64,000 nucleotides of DNA from Kitasatospora sp. GP82 (GTDB lineage: Bacteria; Actinomycetota; Actinomycetes; Streptomycetales; Streptomycetaceae). Below, one piece after another: positions 27,733 through 36,001 of this stretch. The translations under genes and the position numbers were made by a program. The notes beneath the pieces are model-generated. The model saw only the letters and a program-made list of their open reading frames with translations. It made no database searches and was not told the DNA's origin. Position 1 is the first letter of the stretch, and every line of letters starts with the position of its first letter. The DNA is taken from positions 62,001 to 126,000 of the forward strand of contig NZ_JARZAJ010000003.1 of NCBI RefSeq assembly GCF_029892105.1, given 5' to 3'.

Positions 27733-28167
27733 ATGCCCAAGACTCCCCCGCCGCCCCCGCCACCCCCACCGCCCCAGGTCTGGCCCAGCCTGCGCGCCCA
27801 CGACGCCCGCGCGCTCATCCGCTTCCTGGTCGACGCCTTCGGCTTCGAGGAGACCGTCGTCTACGCCGACGACATCCACGTCCACCACGCCCAGCTCTCC
27901 TGGCCACCCGGCGGCGGGATCATGCTCGGCTCGGCACGCGAACAGGACGACACCGAGGATCCCTGGCCGCTGCGCCCCGGCACCTTCGGCGCATACGTGG
28001 TCACCGACCAGCCGGACGCCCTGTTCGCCCGCGCGGTCGCCGCCGGGGCCGAGGTCCTCTCCGCGCCGCACGACACCGACTACGGCTCCCGCGACTTCAC
28101 CGTCCGCGACCCCGAGGGCAACCACTGGTCCTTCGGCACCTACCGGGGCGAACCCCGCCGCCACTGA
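27733..28167 (+). CDS. VOC family protein with polyproline N-terminus
   Basis: 144 residues. A run of ten prolines (residues 5-14) precedes a single VOC module: ARALIRFLVDAFGFEETVVY, GGGIMLGSAREQ, YVVTDQPDALFARAVAAGAE and the closing FTVRDPEGNHWSFGTYRG with the metal-binding glutamate region. Glyoxalase-like proteins of this type include PhnB-like members; substrate unknown. The C-rich codons for polyproline are in frame and regular (CCG/CCC/CCA mixed), so unlike the G14C29 tract they look genuine. Confidence 0.8.
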   Translation: MPKTPPPPPPPPPPQVWPSLRAHDARALIRFLVDAFGFEETVVYADDIHVHHAQLSWPPGGGIMLGSAREQDDTEDPWPLRPGTFGAYVVTDQPDALFARAVAAGAEVLSAPHDTDYGSRDFTVRDPEGNHWSFGTYRGEPRRH

Positions 28168-28268
28168 TCCGAACTACTGCTCGCGCCGACATCCCGTCAG
28201 GCCGTAGAGTCCGGGTGACCGTTCAGTAACACCGGGCTGCCAGCCGGCCCGGCCGCCGAAGGATCCCG

Positions 28269-29219
28269 ATGAAGCGTCACGCGTGGTTGGACCGGATTCA
28301 GCAGCTCGACCCCGAGACCGACTTCACCGAGATCTACCGGATCAGCAGCCAGTACGAGTTCCCCTGGGACACCAACCAGTCGCTCGGCTTCGCCCTCTAC
28401 CGTACGTATGCCGTGCCGAGCATCGGCCAACTGCTCGCAAAGACCGGTGAGTTCACCGAGCGAACGCAGAAGCGTTACGACGACACGGTGTTGATCCTGG
28501 AGGCGGTGGTCGAGCACGGCTTCGAGTCCGCGCCGGGCCGCGAGGCGATCCGCCGGATGAACCAGATGCACCGGCGCTACGACATCTCCAACGAGGACTA
28601 CGTCTACGTGCTCTCCACCTTCGTGGTGGTGCCCAAGCGCTGGCTGGACGAGTACGGCTGGCGGCCCTACTCGCCGCACGAGGTGCGGGCCTCCGTCAAC
28701 TACTACCGCCGACTCGGCCGCCATATGGGCCTCAAGGACGTCCCGGAGACGTACGAGGAGTTCGAGCGGCTGCTGGACGACTACGAACGGGCCAACTTCT
28801 CCTTCGACCAGGGCGGCCGGGACGTCTCCGACGCCACTCTCGACCTGACCGCCGGCTGGTATCCGAAGCCGCTGGGCAAGGCGATGCGCACATCCTCGAT
28901 CTGCCTGCTGGACGACCCGCTGCGCGAGGCCTTCGGCTACCCCAGGCCACCCGCGCTGCTGCAGAAGGCGGTTCGGGCCGGGATGCGGATGCGCGGGCGA
29001 GTCGTCCGACTGCTGCCGCCGCGCCGCAAGCCCTGGCTCGCCCGCGACGGCCGCCAGGTCAGGTGCTACCCGAACGGCTACCGGATCAGCGAGCTGGGTA
29101 CTTTCGAGGAGAGCGGGGGTGGCGGCTGCCCCTTCCCGCACGGCACGAGCACCCTCGACATCGACACCACCGACACGGCCGCGCAGGGTGCAGCGTCCGG
29201 ACATGACAGTCCCCGGTAG
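28269..29219 (+). CDS. MpaB-like oxygenase (DUF2236 family)
   Basis: 316 residues. DUF2236/MpaB-family proteins are haem-containing oxygenases related to latex-clearing protein and mycophenolic acid MpaB. Seen here: the N-terminal QQLDPETDFTEIYRISSQYE, a helix with RRMNQMHRRYDISNEDYVYV (central histidine likely haem-related) and VVVPKRWLDEYGWRPYSPHE. A C-terminal basic segment (MRMRGRVVRLLPPRRKPWLA) is followed by GGGGCPFPHG, a Cys-Pro-Phe-Pro-His-Gly element typical of the end of this subfamily. Substrate unknown. Monocistronic by spacing. Confidence 0.8.
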   Translation: MKRHAWLDRIQQLDPETDFTEIYRISSQYEFPWDTNQSLGFALYRTYAVPSIGQLLAKTGEFTERTQKRYDDTVLILEAVVEHGFESAPGREAIRRMNQMHRRYDISNEDYVYVLSTFVVVPKRWLDEYGWRPYSPHEVRASVNYYRRLGRHMGLKDVPETYEEFERLLDDYERANFSFDQGGRDVSDATLDLTAGWYPKPLGKAMRTSSICLLDDPLREAFGYPRPPALLQKAVRAGMRMRGRVVRLLPPRRKPWLARDGRQVRCYPNGYRISELGTFEESGGGGCPFPHGTSTLDIDTTDTAAQGAASGHDSPR

Positions 29220-29684
29220 TCCCGTTCTCGATCCGTGAACCTCAGTCGTCGCCGAGTGTTCCGGTGTCGGGCGAACGTGCCGGGGGCTTAGCCAGAGCCT
29301 GGATGGTCACTCCACTCGACAGACGTCTCCATCGAACTTCGTGGCTCTGTCCGGTATTCCGGTGTAATGACCAGTTTCCTCCGTATTCGGCGCAGGTCAA
29401 GAGCCAGGACCGGGCTATTTCACCCCGATTCCACCCATTCCACCGCCCGACACCGTTGGTGACCGGCCGGGAACCATCGGCGACGGCCGAGCGCCGGCGA
29501 CACCGACGGGGCGAGGTGTCTTGACGAATCCGCCGTTGTTGACCAAGCCTGGTCGGGCACACCCGCAGCACAGAGCAACGCGGCGCAACACAGAGCAACA
29601 CCGCACAGGACACGGCACGACAGCTGGACACAGCACGACAGCGCAGTACGCCAACGCCCACCCGCCCAGAGCCGGAGGTCAACG
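29220..29684. other. Intergenic stretch, no gene recognised
   Basis: About 465 bp between the oxygenase and the acyl-CoA ligase genes. Open frames here have no ribosome-binding site or recognisable family. A repetitive ACAGC/CACGAC-rich block (about 29,575-29,650) precedes the ligase start and probably belongs to its leader. Confidence 0.4.
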
Positions 29685-31292
29685 GTGACCGAGCAGGCGT
29701 CCTTCACCCGTGGCAGCACCCGGATCCCGCTGCTGTCCTGCACGATCGGCGAGCGCCTCGACCAGGTGGTCACCGCCTTCCCCGACCGGGAGGCACTGGT
29801 GGACGTGCCGAGTGGCCGGCGGTGGACGTATGCCGAACTGGCGAGGGACGTCGACCGGTTGGCCGGCACTCTGGCGGCGCACGGCGTGGCCAAGGGCGAC
29901 CGGGTGGGCATCTGGGCGCTCAACTGCCCGGAGTGGGTACTGGTGCAGTACGCCACCGCCCGGCTCGGGGCGATCCTGGTGAACATCAACCCGGCGTACC
30001 GCAGTCATGAGTTGGCCTACGCGCTGAACCACTCCGGTGTCAGCCTGCTGGTCGCACAGCCCGAGTACCGCAGCAGCGACTACCGAACGATGGCCGCCGA
30101 GGCCGAGGACGGCTGTCCCGCCCTGCGCGAGACGCTCTGGATCGGCGACCCGGCGTGGCAGCGGTCGGCTGCCGGGGAGAGCCCCGACGGCCCTCTCGAT
30201 CTCCCCGGGCTTCACTGCGACGAGCCGATCAACATCCAGTACACCTCCGGCACCACCGGCTTCCCCAAGGGAGCCACCCTCTCGCACCGCAACATCCTCA
30301 ACAACGCCCATACCGTGGGCGAGTTGCTCGGCTACACCGAGCAGGACCGCATCTGCGTGCCGGTGCCCTTCTACCACTGCTTCGGCATGGTGCTCGGCAA
30401 TCTGGCGGCACTCAGCCACGCCGCCTGCGTGGTGATCCCCTCGCTCGGCTTCGACCCGGCCGCCGCGCTGCGCGCGGTCGCCGCCGAACGGGCCACCTCG
30501 CTGTACGGGGTACCGACCATGTTCATCGCCGAGCTCGGCCTGCCGGACTTCGACTCGTACGACCTCTCCTCGCTGCGCACCGGCCTGATGGGCGGCTCAC
30601 CGTGCCCGGTCGAGGTGATGAAGCGGGTCCAGTCGGACATGCACATGGCCGAGGTGGCCATCGCGTACGGGATGACCGAGACCTCGCCGGTCTCAACCCT
30701 CACCCGCCGGGAGGACGACCTGGCGCACCGGACGGAGACGGTGGGCCGGGTGGTGCCGCACGTGGAGGTCAAGGTCGCGGACCCGGTGAGCGGGGAGCCG
30801 GTGCCGCGCGGCGAGCCCGGCGAGCTGTGCACCCGGGGGTACTCGGTGATGCTCGGCTACTGGGACGAGCCCGAGCGGACGGCCGAGGCGGTCGACCGCG
30901 AGGGCTGGATGCACACGGGCGACCTCGCGACCATGCGCGAGGACGGGTACCTGTCCGTGGTCGGGCGGATCAAGGACATGATCATCCGTGGCGGGGAGAA
31001 CGTCTACCCGCGCGAGATCGAGGAGTTCCTGCACACCCACCCGGCGATCGCGGACGTCCAGGTGGTCGGGGTGCCGGACGGCCGGTACGGGGAGGAGATC
31101 TTCGCCTTCGTCGTCCTGCACGACCCGGCCGGCAGGCTCTGCGCCGAGGACGTGGCCACGTACTGCCACGGACGGTTGGCGCACTACAAGACGCCGCGCC
31201 ACGTGCGGGTGGTGGAGGCGTTCCCGATGACGGTGAGCGGCAAGGTCCGCAAGACCGAACTGCGCGAGCTGGCGGCCCAGGACGTCCAGTAG
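29685..31292 (+). CDS. Fatty-acyl-CoA ligase (AMP-binding)
   Basis: 535 residues, GTG start preceded by GGAGG. ANL-superfamily enzyme: P-loop [20 protein letters not shown] near residue 182; A5 [21 protein letters not shown]7 [21 protein letters not shown]8 [21 protein letters not shown]-terminal catalytic lysine [15 protein letters not shown]. The sequence around [14 protein letters not shown] and [11 protein letters not shown] is typical of FadD-like/DitJ-type ligases that start beta-oxidation. Cytosolic. No beta-oxidation genes are adjacent. Confidence 0.9.
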   Translation: MTEQASFTRGSTRIPLLSCTIGERLDQVVTAFPDREALVDVPSGRRWTYAELARDVDRLAGTLAAHGVAKGDRVGIWALNCPEWVLVQYATARLGAILVNINPAYRSHELAYALNHSGVSLLVAQPEYRSSDYRTMAAEAEDGCPALRETLWIGDPAWQRSAAGESPDGPLDLPGLHCDEPINIQYTSGTTGFPKGATLSHRNILNNAHTVGELLGYTEQDRICVPVPFYHCFGMVLGNLAALSHAACVVIPSLGFDPAAALRAVAAERATSLYGVPTMFIAELGLPDFDSYDLSSLRTGLMGGSPCPVEVMKRVQSDMHMAEVAIAYGMTETSPVSTLTRREDDLAHRTETVGRVVPHVEVKVADPVSGEPVPRGEPGELCTRGYSVMLGYWDEPERTAEAVDREGWMHTGDLATMREDGYLSVVGRIKDMIIRGGENVYPREIEEFLHTHPAIADVQVVGVPDGRYGEEIFAFVVLHDPAGRLCAEDVATYCHGRLAHYKTPRHVRVVEAFPMTVSGKVRKTELRELAAQDVQ

Positions 31293-31377
31293 TGACACCG
31301 CCACGAGCGACCGTGCGCCGGGAACGGTTACCGCAACGTGTTCGACCGCCGCCCACGCGGTCATCTAACCTGGTGAC

Positions 31378-31452
31378 GTGCTTATTCTCGTCAGCCGTCG
31401 CCACGTGGACCTGCTCCGCGTCACGAGCATGTCCTGTCGACGCTCCAGCTGA
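31378..31452 (+). CDS. Putative leader peptide (RHVDLLRV type)
   Basis: 24 codons from GTG: VLILVSRRHVDLLRVTSMSC then RRSS-stop. This matches the actinobacterial leader peptides with the R-R-H-V/I-D-L-x-R-V-x-S-x-x-C core, known ahead of sulfur-assimilation and related genes and proposed to act by cysteine-linked attenuation. Here it lies 128 bp before an isopenicillin N synthase-like oxygenase gene, an unusual partner. Too short for routine gene callers. Confidence 0.75.
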   Translation: MLILVSRRHVDLLRVTSMSCRRSS

Positions 31453-31580
31453 CCTCATTCCCTCCTCGCCCTTGCGGGCACCACCCGCCCTCGGCACAGC
31501 TGCACCGCCCCCACCCATGCGCGCGCGGCAGCCAGCATTCCGGCGACCGCCGGACCCAGCCGGGGCACCGACCTCAGCGG

Positions 31581-32645
31581 ATGTCATCCATGACGCAGCA
31601 GTCGCACCCGAACACCCCCAGCACCCTCACCGCCCTCCCCGTGATCGACCTGTCGCTCGCCGACGGCGGCGGCGAGAACCGCGCCCGCCTCCACAGCGCC
31701 CTGCGCACGGCCGCCACGGACGTCGGCTTCTTCCAGCTCACCGGCCACGGCATAACCCCGGCCGAGACGGCCTCCCTCACCGACGCCATGCGGGCCTTCT
31801 TCGCGCTCCCCGAGGCCGACCGGCTCTCCGTGAGCAACCTCAACTCCCCGCACTTCCGCGGCTACACCCGCACCGGCGACGAGCTCACCGGCGGCAGCCA
31901 GGACTGGCGCGACCAGCTGGACATCGGCGCCGAGCTGCCCCCGCACATCCCGGACCCGGGCGAACCGCCCTACTGGTGGCTGGAAGGCCCCAACCAGTGG
32001 CCCGAGGTGCTGCCCGAACTGCGCACCGCCGCACTCGGCTGGATCGACCGGCTGGGCACCGTGGCCGAGCGACTGCTGCACGAACTCCTCGCCGCGATCG
32101 GCGCCGAGCCGGACTTCTACGACTACGCCTTCGCCGGACACCCGCACCTGCGCCTGAAGCTGGTCCGCTACCCGGGCACCGCACCGGACGGTGCCGGGCA
32201 GGGCGTCGGCTCGCACAAGGACTACGGGTTCATCACGCTGCTGCTCCAGGACCAGGTCGGCGGACTCCAGGTGGAGCGCCCGGACGGCTCCTACTTGGAG
32301 GTGCCGCCGATGCCCGGCGCCTTCGTGGTCAACCTCGGCGAGCTGCTCGAAGTCGCCACCGACGGCTACCTGAAGGCCACCAGCCACCGCGTGGTCAGCC
32401 CGCCCGGGGCCCGCGAGCGGTTCTCCGTGCCGTTCTTCTACAACCCCCGCCTCGACGCCCACATCAAGCCGCTCGACTTCCCGAGCGCCCAGCACGCCCC
32501 GGGCGCCACCCAGGACCCGGACAACCCTCTCTTCGCCGAGTACGGCCGGAACGAGTTGAAAGGTTACCTGCGAAGTGTACCCACCCACAAGATGGCCACT
32601 GACCTGCAAGGACGCCCGATCGTAGTCATCACTAAGCCCAACTAG
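31581..32645 (+). CDS. Isopenicillin N synthase-like Fe(II)/2-oxoglutarate oxygenase
   Basis: 354 residues. An N-terminal DIOX_N domain (LPVIDLSLADGGGENRARLH; VGFFQLTGHGITPAETASL) and a 2OG-FeII_Oxy jelly roll: VGSHKDYGFITLLLQDQVGG supplies H-x-D of the metal triad, TSHRVVSPPGARERFSVPFF the distal histidine and the R-x-S that binds the co-substrate. Catalyses an oxidation of unknown target. An alternative ATG is at 31590; neither start has a clear ribosome-binding site. The gene is preceded by a leader-peptide ORF and followed at once by a terminator and the phage junction. Confidence 0.85.
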   Translation: MSSMTQQSHPNTPSTLTALPVIDLSLADGGGENRARLHSALRTAATDVGFFQLTGHGITPAETASLTDAMRAFFALPEADRLSVSNLNSPHFRGYTRTGDELTGGSQDWRDQLDIGAELPPHIPDPGEPPYWWLEGPNQWPEVLPELRTAALGWIDRLGTVAERLLHELLAAIGAEPDFYDYAFAGHPHLRLKLVRYPGTAPDGAGQGVGSHKDYGFITLLLQDQVGGLQVERPDGSYLEVPPMPGAFVVNLGELLEVATDGYLKATSHRVVSPPGARERFSVPFFYNPRLDAHIKPLDFPSAQHAPGATQDPDNPLFAEYGRNELKGYLRSVPTHKMATDLQGRPIVVITKPN

Positions 32646-32929
32646 GGCTGCACGAAGCCCCGCCCACGTTGCTGTGCGCGGGGCTTCGTCGTGTCCGACA
32701 GGGCCCATGACGCACCGAGCACGAAGCCCCACAGGAGTGCCTTCGCGGCCCCCTCAGAGGTCACCACCCACGGCCCAGGGCTGCGGGTGGAACTCACGGC
32801 CAGCGCCCCGCCCGGACCCCTGTAGATCACCCCGATTACGTCCGGCTCTCCGTCGGTACGGAGCATGGTTACCGTGGCCTTGTCGCCGTCCCACGCCACG
32901 CTCAGCCGGTCCGCCCAGTCGCCAGTCAT
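32642..32929 (-). CDS. Unknown protein at phage left end
   Basis: 95 residues: MTGDWADRLSVAWDGDKATV at the start, a central beta-like region (VIGVIYRGPGGALAVSSTRS) and a hydrophobic helix (AAKALLWGFVLGASWALS). Its last codons are encoded by the boundary hairpin and its stop overlaps that of the host oxygenase, so the C-terminus may be supplied by host DNA after integration. ATG overlaps the stop of the DUF402 gene (ATGA). No family recognised. Confidence 0.55.
   Translation of the reverse strand: MTGDWADRLSVAWDGDKATVTMLRTDGEPDVIGVIYRGPGGALAVSSTRSPGPWVVTSEGAAKALLWGFVLGASWALSDTTKPRAQQRGRGFVQP
32652..32689 (+). terminator. Hairpin terminator at host-phage boundary
   Basis: ACGAAGCCCCGC (32652-32663) pairs perfectly with GCGGGGCTTCGT (32678-32689), loop of 14. 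It follows the oxygenase stop by 6 bp. It also lies inside the last codons of the oppositely oriented phage-side gene, so it may stop both converging transcripts. Confidence 0.8.
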
Positions 32930-33570
32930 GCGGACAACCTATCGACCGGCCCGGGGAGTTCGGGCAGGTTCGGCACGGCCCATTCAGCCGGGGGCCGAAA
33001 TTCGATGTGCGTTCCATCGAACGGGAAAGCCCGCTCCGTCGCGAGCTTGACCAGCCGCTCACCTTCCCCCCGGATTGCGGCAGCCTGTTCGACTGTCCAA
33101 TAGGCAGGGTGGCCGATCTTGGCAATGAATGACGCTTCGTCCTTCCACTCCCACCCCCCATCCGGTCGGACCGTCAGATCTAGCTCAAGGTCGGTCACGT
33201 GGATATCTGCGCCGATTCGGGACCGGTGCTCAAGGTTCACGTACCACCCCGTGAATCGGTGCTCTAGGTCGAACCGCCACCACACGGCGTGGCCCACTCC
33301 CCCAACTCCGTGCGGTTGGTAGATCAGCGCGCTATCGGGGAACCAAGTCCCTGGCTTCAACGGGTAGCCACCGGTCGGCCGGTCGGCAGGGTCTATGTCC
33401 CGCAGGTGCGCCCCCTTGGGAAGCTCTGCGCGCCACGCTGGCGAGTTACCAGCCACCCAGAGGTAAAGACCCTCTGCGGTCTCCTTAACGACCCGCAGGG
33501 GGACCACCACGCTTGTCTGACCGCCAAAGCGGAAATGCCACCTGACAACGGTTCCGGGCTCAAGGTTCAT
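32926..33570 (-). CDS. DUF402 / FomD-like protein
   Basis: 214 residues starting MNLEPGTVVRWHFRFGGQTS. The DUF402 core is clear: WYVNLEHRSRIGADIHVTDL then DLTVRPDGGWEWKDEASF, with the N-L-E and D-x-x-L-D and W-K-D-E-x-x-F residues that bind metal in FomD, a nucleotide-sugar/phosphonate phosphodiesterase of fosfomycin biosynthesis. Other DUF402 members act on nucleotides or RNA. Start at 33570 is preferred over 33618 by family length. Coupled (ATGA) to the next gene. It could be host-derived cargo or a true phage gene. Confidence 0.75.
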   Translation of the reverse strand: MNLEPGTVVRWHFRFGGQTSVVVPLRVVKETAEGLYLWVAGNSPAWRAELPKGAHLRDIDPADRPTGGYPLKPGTWFPDSALIYQPHGVGGVGHAVWWRFDLEHRFTGWYVNLEHRSRIGADIHVTDLELDLTVRPDGGWEWKDEASFIAKIGHPAYWTVEQAAAIRGEGERLVKLATERAFPFDGTHIEFRPPAEWAVPNLPELPGPVDRLSA

Positions 33571-33649
33571 GCCGGGAGCATCCCACGTGAAAGCCCCGCC
33601 CATGCGCCACGGGGGCAACGCATGGACGGGGCCGTTCAGGGGCGGACAG

Positions 33650-33901
33650 CTACTCGCCGTCCCACTTGCCGGGTACCACGGTCACAGCGTCCGTGACGGT
33701 CCGCAGAAAGGCCGTGTGGCCCGACTCTGCGGTGTGCGCAGAGACAGCCTTAGTCAGGTCGTCCATGCTCGCCGGAGCGCCGTCGGTGCTCCACATGCAC
33801 AGCCCCTCACCATCGGTGCACCGGGCGATGCCGACCGGGGCCGTCTCCGGGTTGTGCTTGACGTGGTACGCCCGGAAGCGAAATTGCTGCCTGACGGTCA
33901 C
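33650..33901 (-). CDS. Small DUF7848-like protein
   Basis: 83 residues (MTVRQQFRFRAYHVKHNPET). The pattern of an aromatic N-terminus, C-x-x-x-x-G-x-C (ARCTDGEGLCMW), then a helix with VSAHTAESGHTAFLRTVTD matches small Streptomyces/actinophage proteins of the DUF7848 type. Two cysteines and a histidine could bind metal. Start overlaps the stop of the gene upstream (ATGA). Function unknown. Confidence 0.6.
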   Translation of the reverse strand: MTVRQQFRFRAYHVKHNPETAPVGIARCTDGEGLCMWSTDGAPASMDDLTKAVSAHTAESGHTAFLRTVTDAVTVVPGKWDGE

Positions 33902-34188
33902 TCCGCCACCTCCTCAGCGTCCGTGGTGTTGTCGGCCGCCACGTCGTCCCCCAGGGGCTCAGAGACCGGCTCACAGCCCGTGTGCGCGGGCAGGTAGGCC
34001 GACCGGGGCGGGTGCCCGTCCCCGTGGCTGTCGAACATGCCGGACTGCGCTCGGTGGGGGTTGTGCGGCACGTTCAGCACCCTTCCGCGCCTTTGGCGCA
34101 GCTCGGATCGAAGGATCATGGTTCGGCGTTGCAGGGCCTCAACGCCCGGCAGCTCAGCGGGCGTCAGCTCGGGCCGGAAATCAGCCAC
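33898..34188 (-). CDS. Phage hypothetical protein
   Basis: 96 residues from GTG (VADFRPELTPAELPGVEALQ). Two short helices (RRTMILRSELRQRRGRVLNV), then a low-complexity acidic C-terminus (DDVAADNTTDAEEVAE). Part of a coupled run of small genes: its start overlaps the previous gene's end and its stop overlaps the next ATG. No family recognised. Confidence 0.55.
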   Translation of the reverse strand: MADFRPELTPAELPGVEALQRRTMILRSELRQRRGRVLNVPHNPHRAQSGMFDSHGDGHPPRSAYLPAHTGCEPVSEPLGDDVAADNTTDAEEVAE

Positions 34189-34381
34189 TGGTACCCCCGC
34201 GCGGGTTGGTGCACTCGTCCCAATCGGCGTGCTGGGCGCGCCACTTGGAGACCATGTTGAGGATCGTCCGGTTCTCCGGGTACTGCGCGGCCACGGCGTC
34301 GAAGCCAGCGCAGGACGGGCAGCCGTTCCCCGGCACACCAGGGGGGTTGTTCTCCGTGGCGGTAGTTTCAGGCGACGCCAT
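34181..34381 (-). CDS. Small CxxC phage protein
   Basis: 66 residues (MASPETTATENNPPGVPGNG) with GCPSCAGFDAVAAQYPENRT and a closing HADWDECTNP. The CPSC knuckle and later cysteine suggest zinc binding; small proteins of this form recur in Streptomyces phage early regions. Overlaps both neighbours, as expected in a tight phage operon. Function unknown. Confidence 0.6.
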   Translation of the reverse strand: MASPETTATENNPPGVPGNGCPSCAGFDAVAAQYPENRTILNMVSKWRAQHADWDECTNPRGGTSG

Positions 34382-34652
34382 GACTACGCACCTCCCCCGC
34401 ATGCGAGGGGCAGCCAGAACACACGTAGCGGTAGCCCTTGGCGCGCCGCTCCGTCTCACCCTTGAGGTAGTCGGCCCGCATGGCGTCCATGTCGGCCTGG
34501 CTCGCGCGCTCGCTCTTGGGCCGCCCAACAGAAACGGGCGATCGTTTCGGGTTTCTTTCCTCCGGGGAACCCGCTCGACCGCCCGCAGTGGGCGAGTCAA
34601 GCGGCCTTCCCCGTCCCGCAGCTGGCAGCTGCGTACGGTCCGCTTGGGTCAT
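34368..34652 (-). CDS. Phage hypothetical protein with C-terminal CxxC
   Basis: 94 residues (MTQADRTQLPAAGRGRPLDS), N-terminal half basic and disordered-looking, C-terminal half helical (DMDAMRADYLKGETERRAKG) with YRYVCSGCPSHAG, a possible zinc knuckle. An in-frame ATG at 34688 would add 12 residues and lie within the palindrome at 34676-34693. First gene of the leftmost small-gene operon. Confidence 0.5.
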   Translation of the reverse strand: MTQADRTQLPAAGRGRPLDSPTAGGRAGSPEERNPKRSPVSVGRPKSERASQADMDAMRADYLKGETERRAKGYRYVCSGCPSHAGEVRSHGVA

Positions 34653-34675
34653 TTGGAGTTTTTCCGCTCTCGTCG

Positions 34676-34693
34676 CGTGAGTGATCACTCACG
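34676..34693. promoter_or_regulatory. Perfect 18-bp palindrome at head of leftmost phage operon
   Basis: CGTGAGTGATCACTCACG is a perfect palindrome directly before the first gene of the five-to-six-gene leftmost run. Position and symmetry suit an operator for a dimeric phage or host regulator. No second copy was noticed in the window. The surrounding 34,689-34,822 gap holds no gene. Confidence 0.55.
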
Positions 34694-34822
34694 GCACCGA
34701 TTGGGAGACCCAGCGTAGACCCGTTCAAGCCATTGGTCCACGCAGTACGTAAGTTGATCACCCGTCAGGGCGAGAGCGGGCGCTCCGCGCTACCGCCGGT
34801 CGTGCGCCCCCTTGCCGAAGTC

Positions 34823-35377
34823 CTACGCGGCCCCCTGGCGGCCTCTGGCGGCCTCGCCGGACCGAGGGCCCGGGGGTACTGGTCGGCAGGCGTCAGACGG
34901 CCGCTCAGGGCCTCGGGACGGGCACGAGCCGCACGGCTTGCCCCCGGTCCGGCCGGTCATCACGGCCCAGCCCCGGATCACTTCGTCCGGCCACGTGTAC
35001 ATGGGCGGCAGGGCAACCATGGGGTCACCTACCGGCGCGTACAGGCCCGTGACCGCGTCGCGCTCGAAGTACAGGCTGCCGAGCGTCCGGCCCGTGTACA
35101 GGCCCCGCGCCATGAGCCGTATCTGCGGGTAGTCCACCGGGTCCGCAGCGTTGGCCGAGTCGGCTATCAGCCCCCCGTAGACCAGCAGCAACCGACATAT
35201 CTCCTGGCCGGTGTATGCGTACTCCTCCACTGGTTTGACCACCTGGCACGGCGACCACTCCCAGTCCCCCACCCCACGCTCACGCGGCACTTCAAGCGCC
35301 AGTTGCACCGTTGGGCGCTCGTAGCAGTGCACGGCCTTACCACTCCTCAAACGGTCAGTTATACGTACGACGCGCAC
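34823..35377 (-). CDS. Phage hypothetical protein
   Basis: 184 residues (MRVVRITDRLRSGKAVHCYE). Mixed alpha/beta, with VEEYAYTGQEICRLLLVYGG and MYTWPDEVIRGWAVMTGRTG; ends in a proline/arginine-rich tail after CGSCPSRGPE. No family recognised. Stands between the palindrome-headed operon and the first family terminator. Confidence 0.55.
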   Translation of the reverse strand: MRVVRITDRLRSGKAVHCYERPTVQLALEVPRERGVGDWEWSPCQVVKPVEEYAYTGQEICRLLLVYGGLIADSANAADPVDYPQIRLMARGLYTGRTLGSLYFERDAVTGLYAPVGDPMVALPPMYTWPDEVIRGWAVMTGRTGGKPCGSCPSRGPERPSDACRPVPPGPRSGEAARGRQGAA

Positions 35378-35443
35378 GATACGTCATGCAAGTGACAACT
35401 TGGACTATTTAGTTTCGCTAACTAAGTAGATTGAGGGCAAAAG

Positions 35444-35479
35444 AGAAGACCACCGCCCGAATTCGGGCAGTGGTCTTCT
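35444..35479 (-). terminator. AATT-centred family hairpin, copy 1
   Basis: 18-bp stem around GAATTC with one C-A mismatch; outer arm AGAAGACC pairs with GGTCTTCT. Lies 6 bp after the stop of 35486-35878, followed on the minus strand by CTCTTTTG, a U-rich tail. Confidence 0.85.
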
Positions 35480-35485
35480 TGGGGC

Positions 35486-35878
35486 TTAGGCTGCGACGTT
35501 GGCCAAGAGAGAAGCCAGGAAGCCAGCGCCGGTCTGAACGTGCGCGACGACGGGCGCAGGCTCAACCACGGGTGCGTTCGGGTCGATGTACTTGTGCTCA
35601 ACGTCCGCCCAGTCGGCCACCAGCGCGTCAGGGTCAACGCTGGTGTAACGGACGGCCGGGAACGGCTTGCGGATGGTGTCGTACTGGTAAATGTCGCGGG
35701 AGTGGTTCGGGAATGCCTTCGGCTTGCCCACGCTCGCCCGCCATACGGCAACGCGTGCCTTGACTGCCTTGGTGTGGTCCGCCTCCAGCTTGGCAACGGT
35801 CATGCGGCCGGTGCGCTCGGTGCGGATCACGATGCGCTCACCAGACAGGGTGAGGATGGTCTCGCGGAAGTCGTTCAC
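35486..35878 (-). CDS. Phage hypothetical protein
   Basis: 130 residues (MNDFRETILTLSGERIVIRT). A basic N-terminal half (TVAKLEADHTKAVKARVAVW) and a C-terminus with AGFLASLLANVAA, hydrophobic enough for a short membrane-proximal helix. Flanked on both sides by family hairpins, so it is probably transcribed as a single unit. No family recognised. Confidence 0.6.
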   Translation of the reverse strand: MNDFRETILTLSGERIVIRTERTGRMTVAKLEADHTKAVKARVAVWRASVGKPKAFPNHSRDIYQYDTIRKPFPAVRYTSVDPDALVADWADVEHKYIDPNAPVVEPAPVVAHVQTGAGFLASLLANVAA

Positions 35879-35959
35879 GGCTTGCTCCGTTCGCTGTTTT
35901 GGCTGACGTCGAAGACTCTACGCAGTGCGCGCGTTCGCGCACAACCCCTGAAACCAAAA

Positions 35960-35985
35960 ACCACCGCCCGAATTCGGGCGGTGGT
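35960..35985 (-). terminator. AATT-centred family hairpin, copy 2
   Basis: Perfect 13-bp stem around GAATTC, 16 bp after the stop of 36002-36541; on the minus strand it runs straight into GGTTTTTGGTTT, giving a textbook intrinsic terminator. Confidence 0.9.
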
Positions 35986-36001
35986 CCTGGCTGCGGCCTG
36001 C

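Noticed and set aside
27733-27780. Polyproline codons in the VOC gene as a second homopolymer artefact
   Set aside because: The tract uses mixed CCG, CCC and CCA codons, keeps frame, and the gene is intact after it.
32600-33700. tRNA gene serving as attachment site at the left prophage end
   Set aside because: No cloverleaf or T-loop sequence could be found on either strand here or elsewhere in the window.
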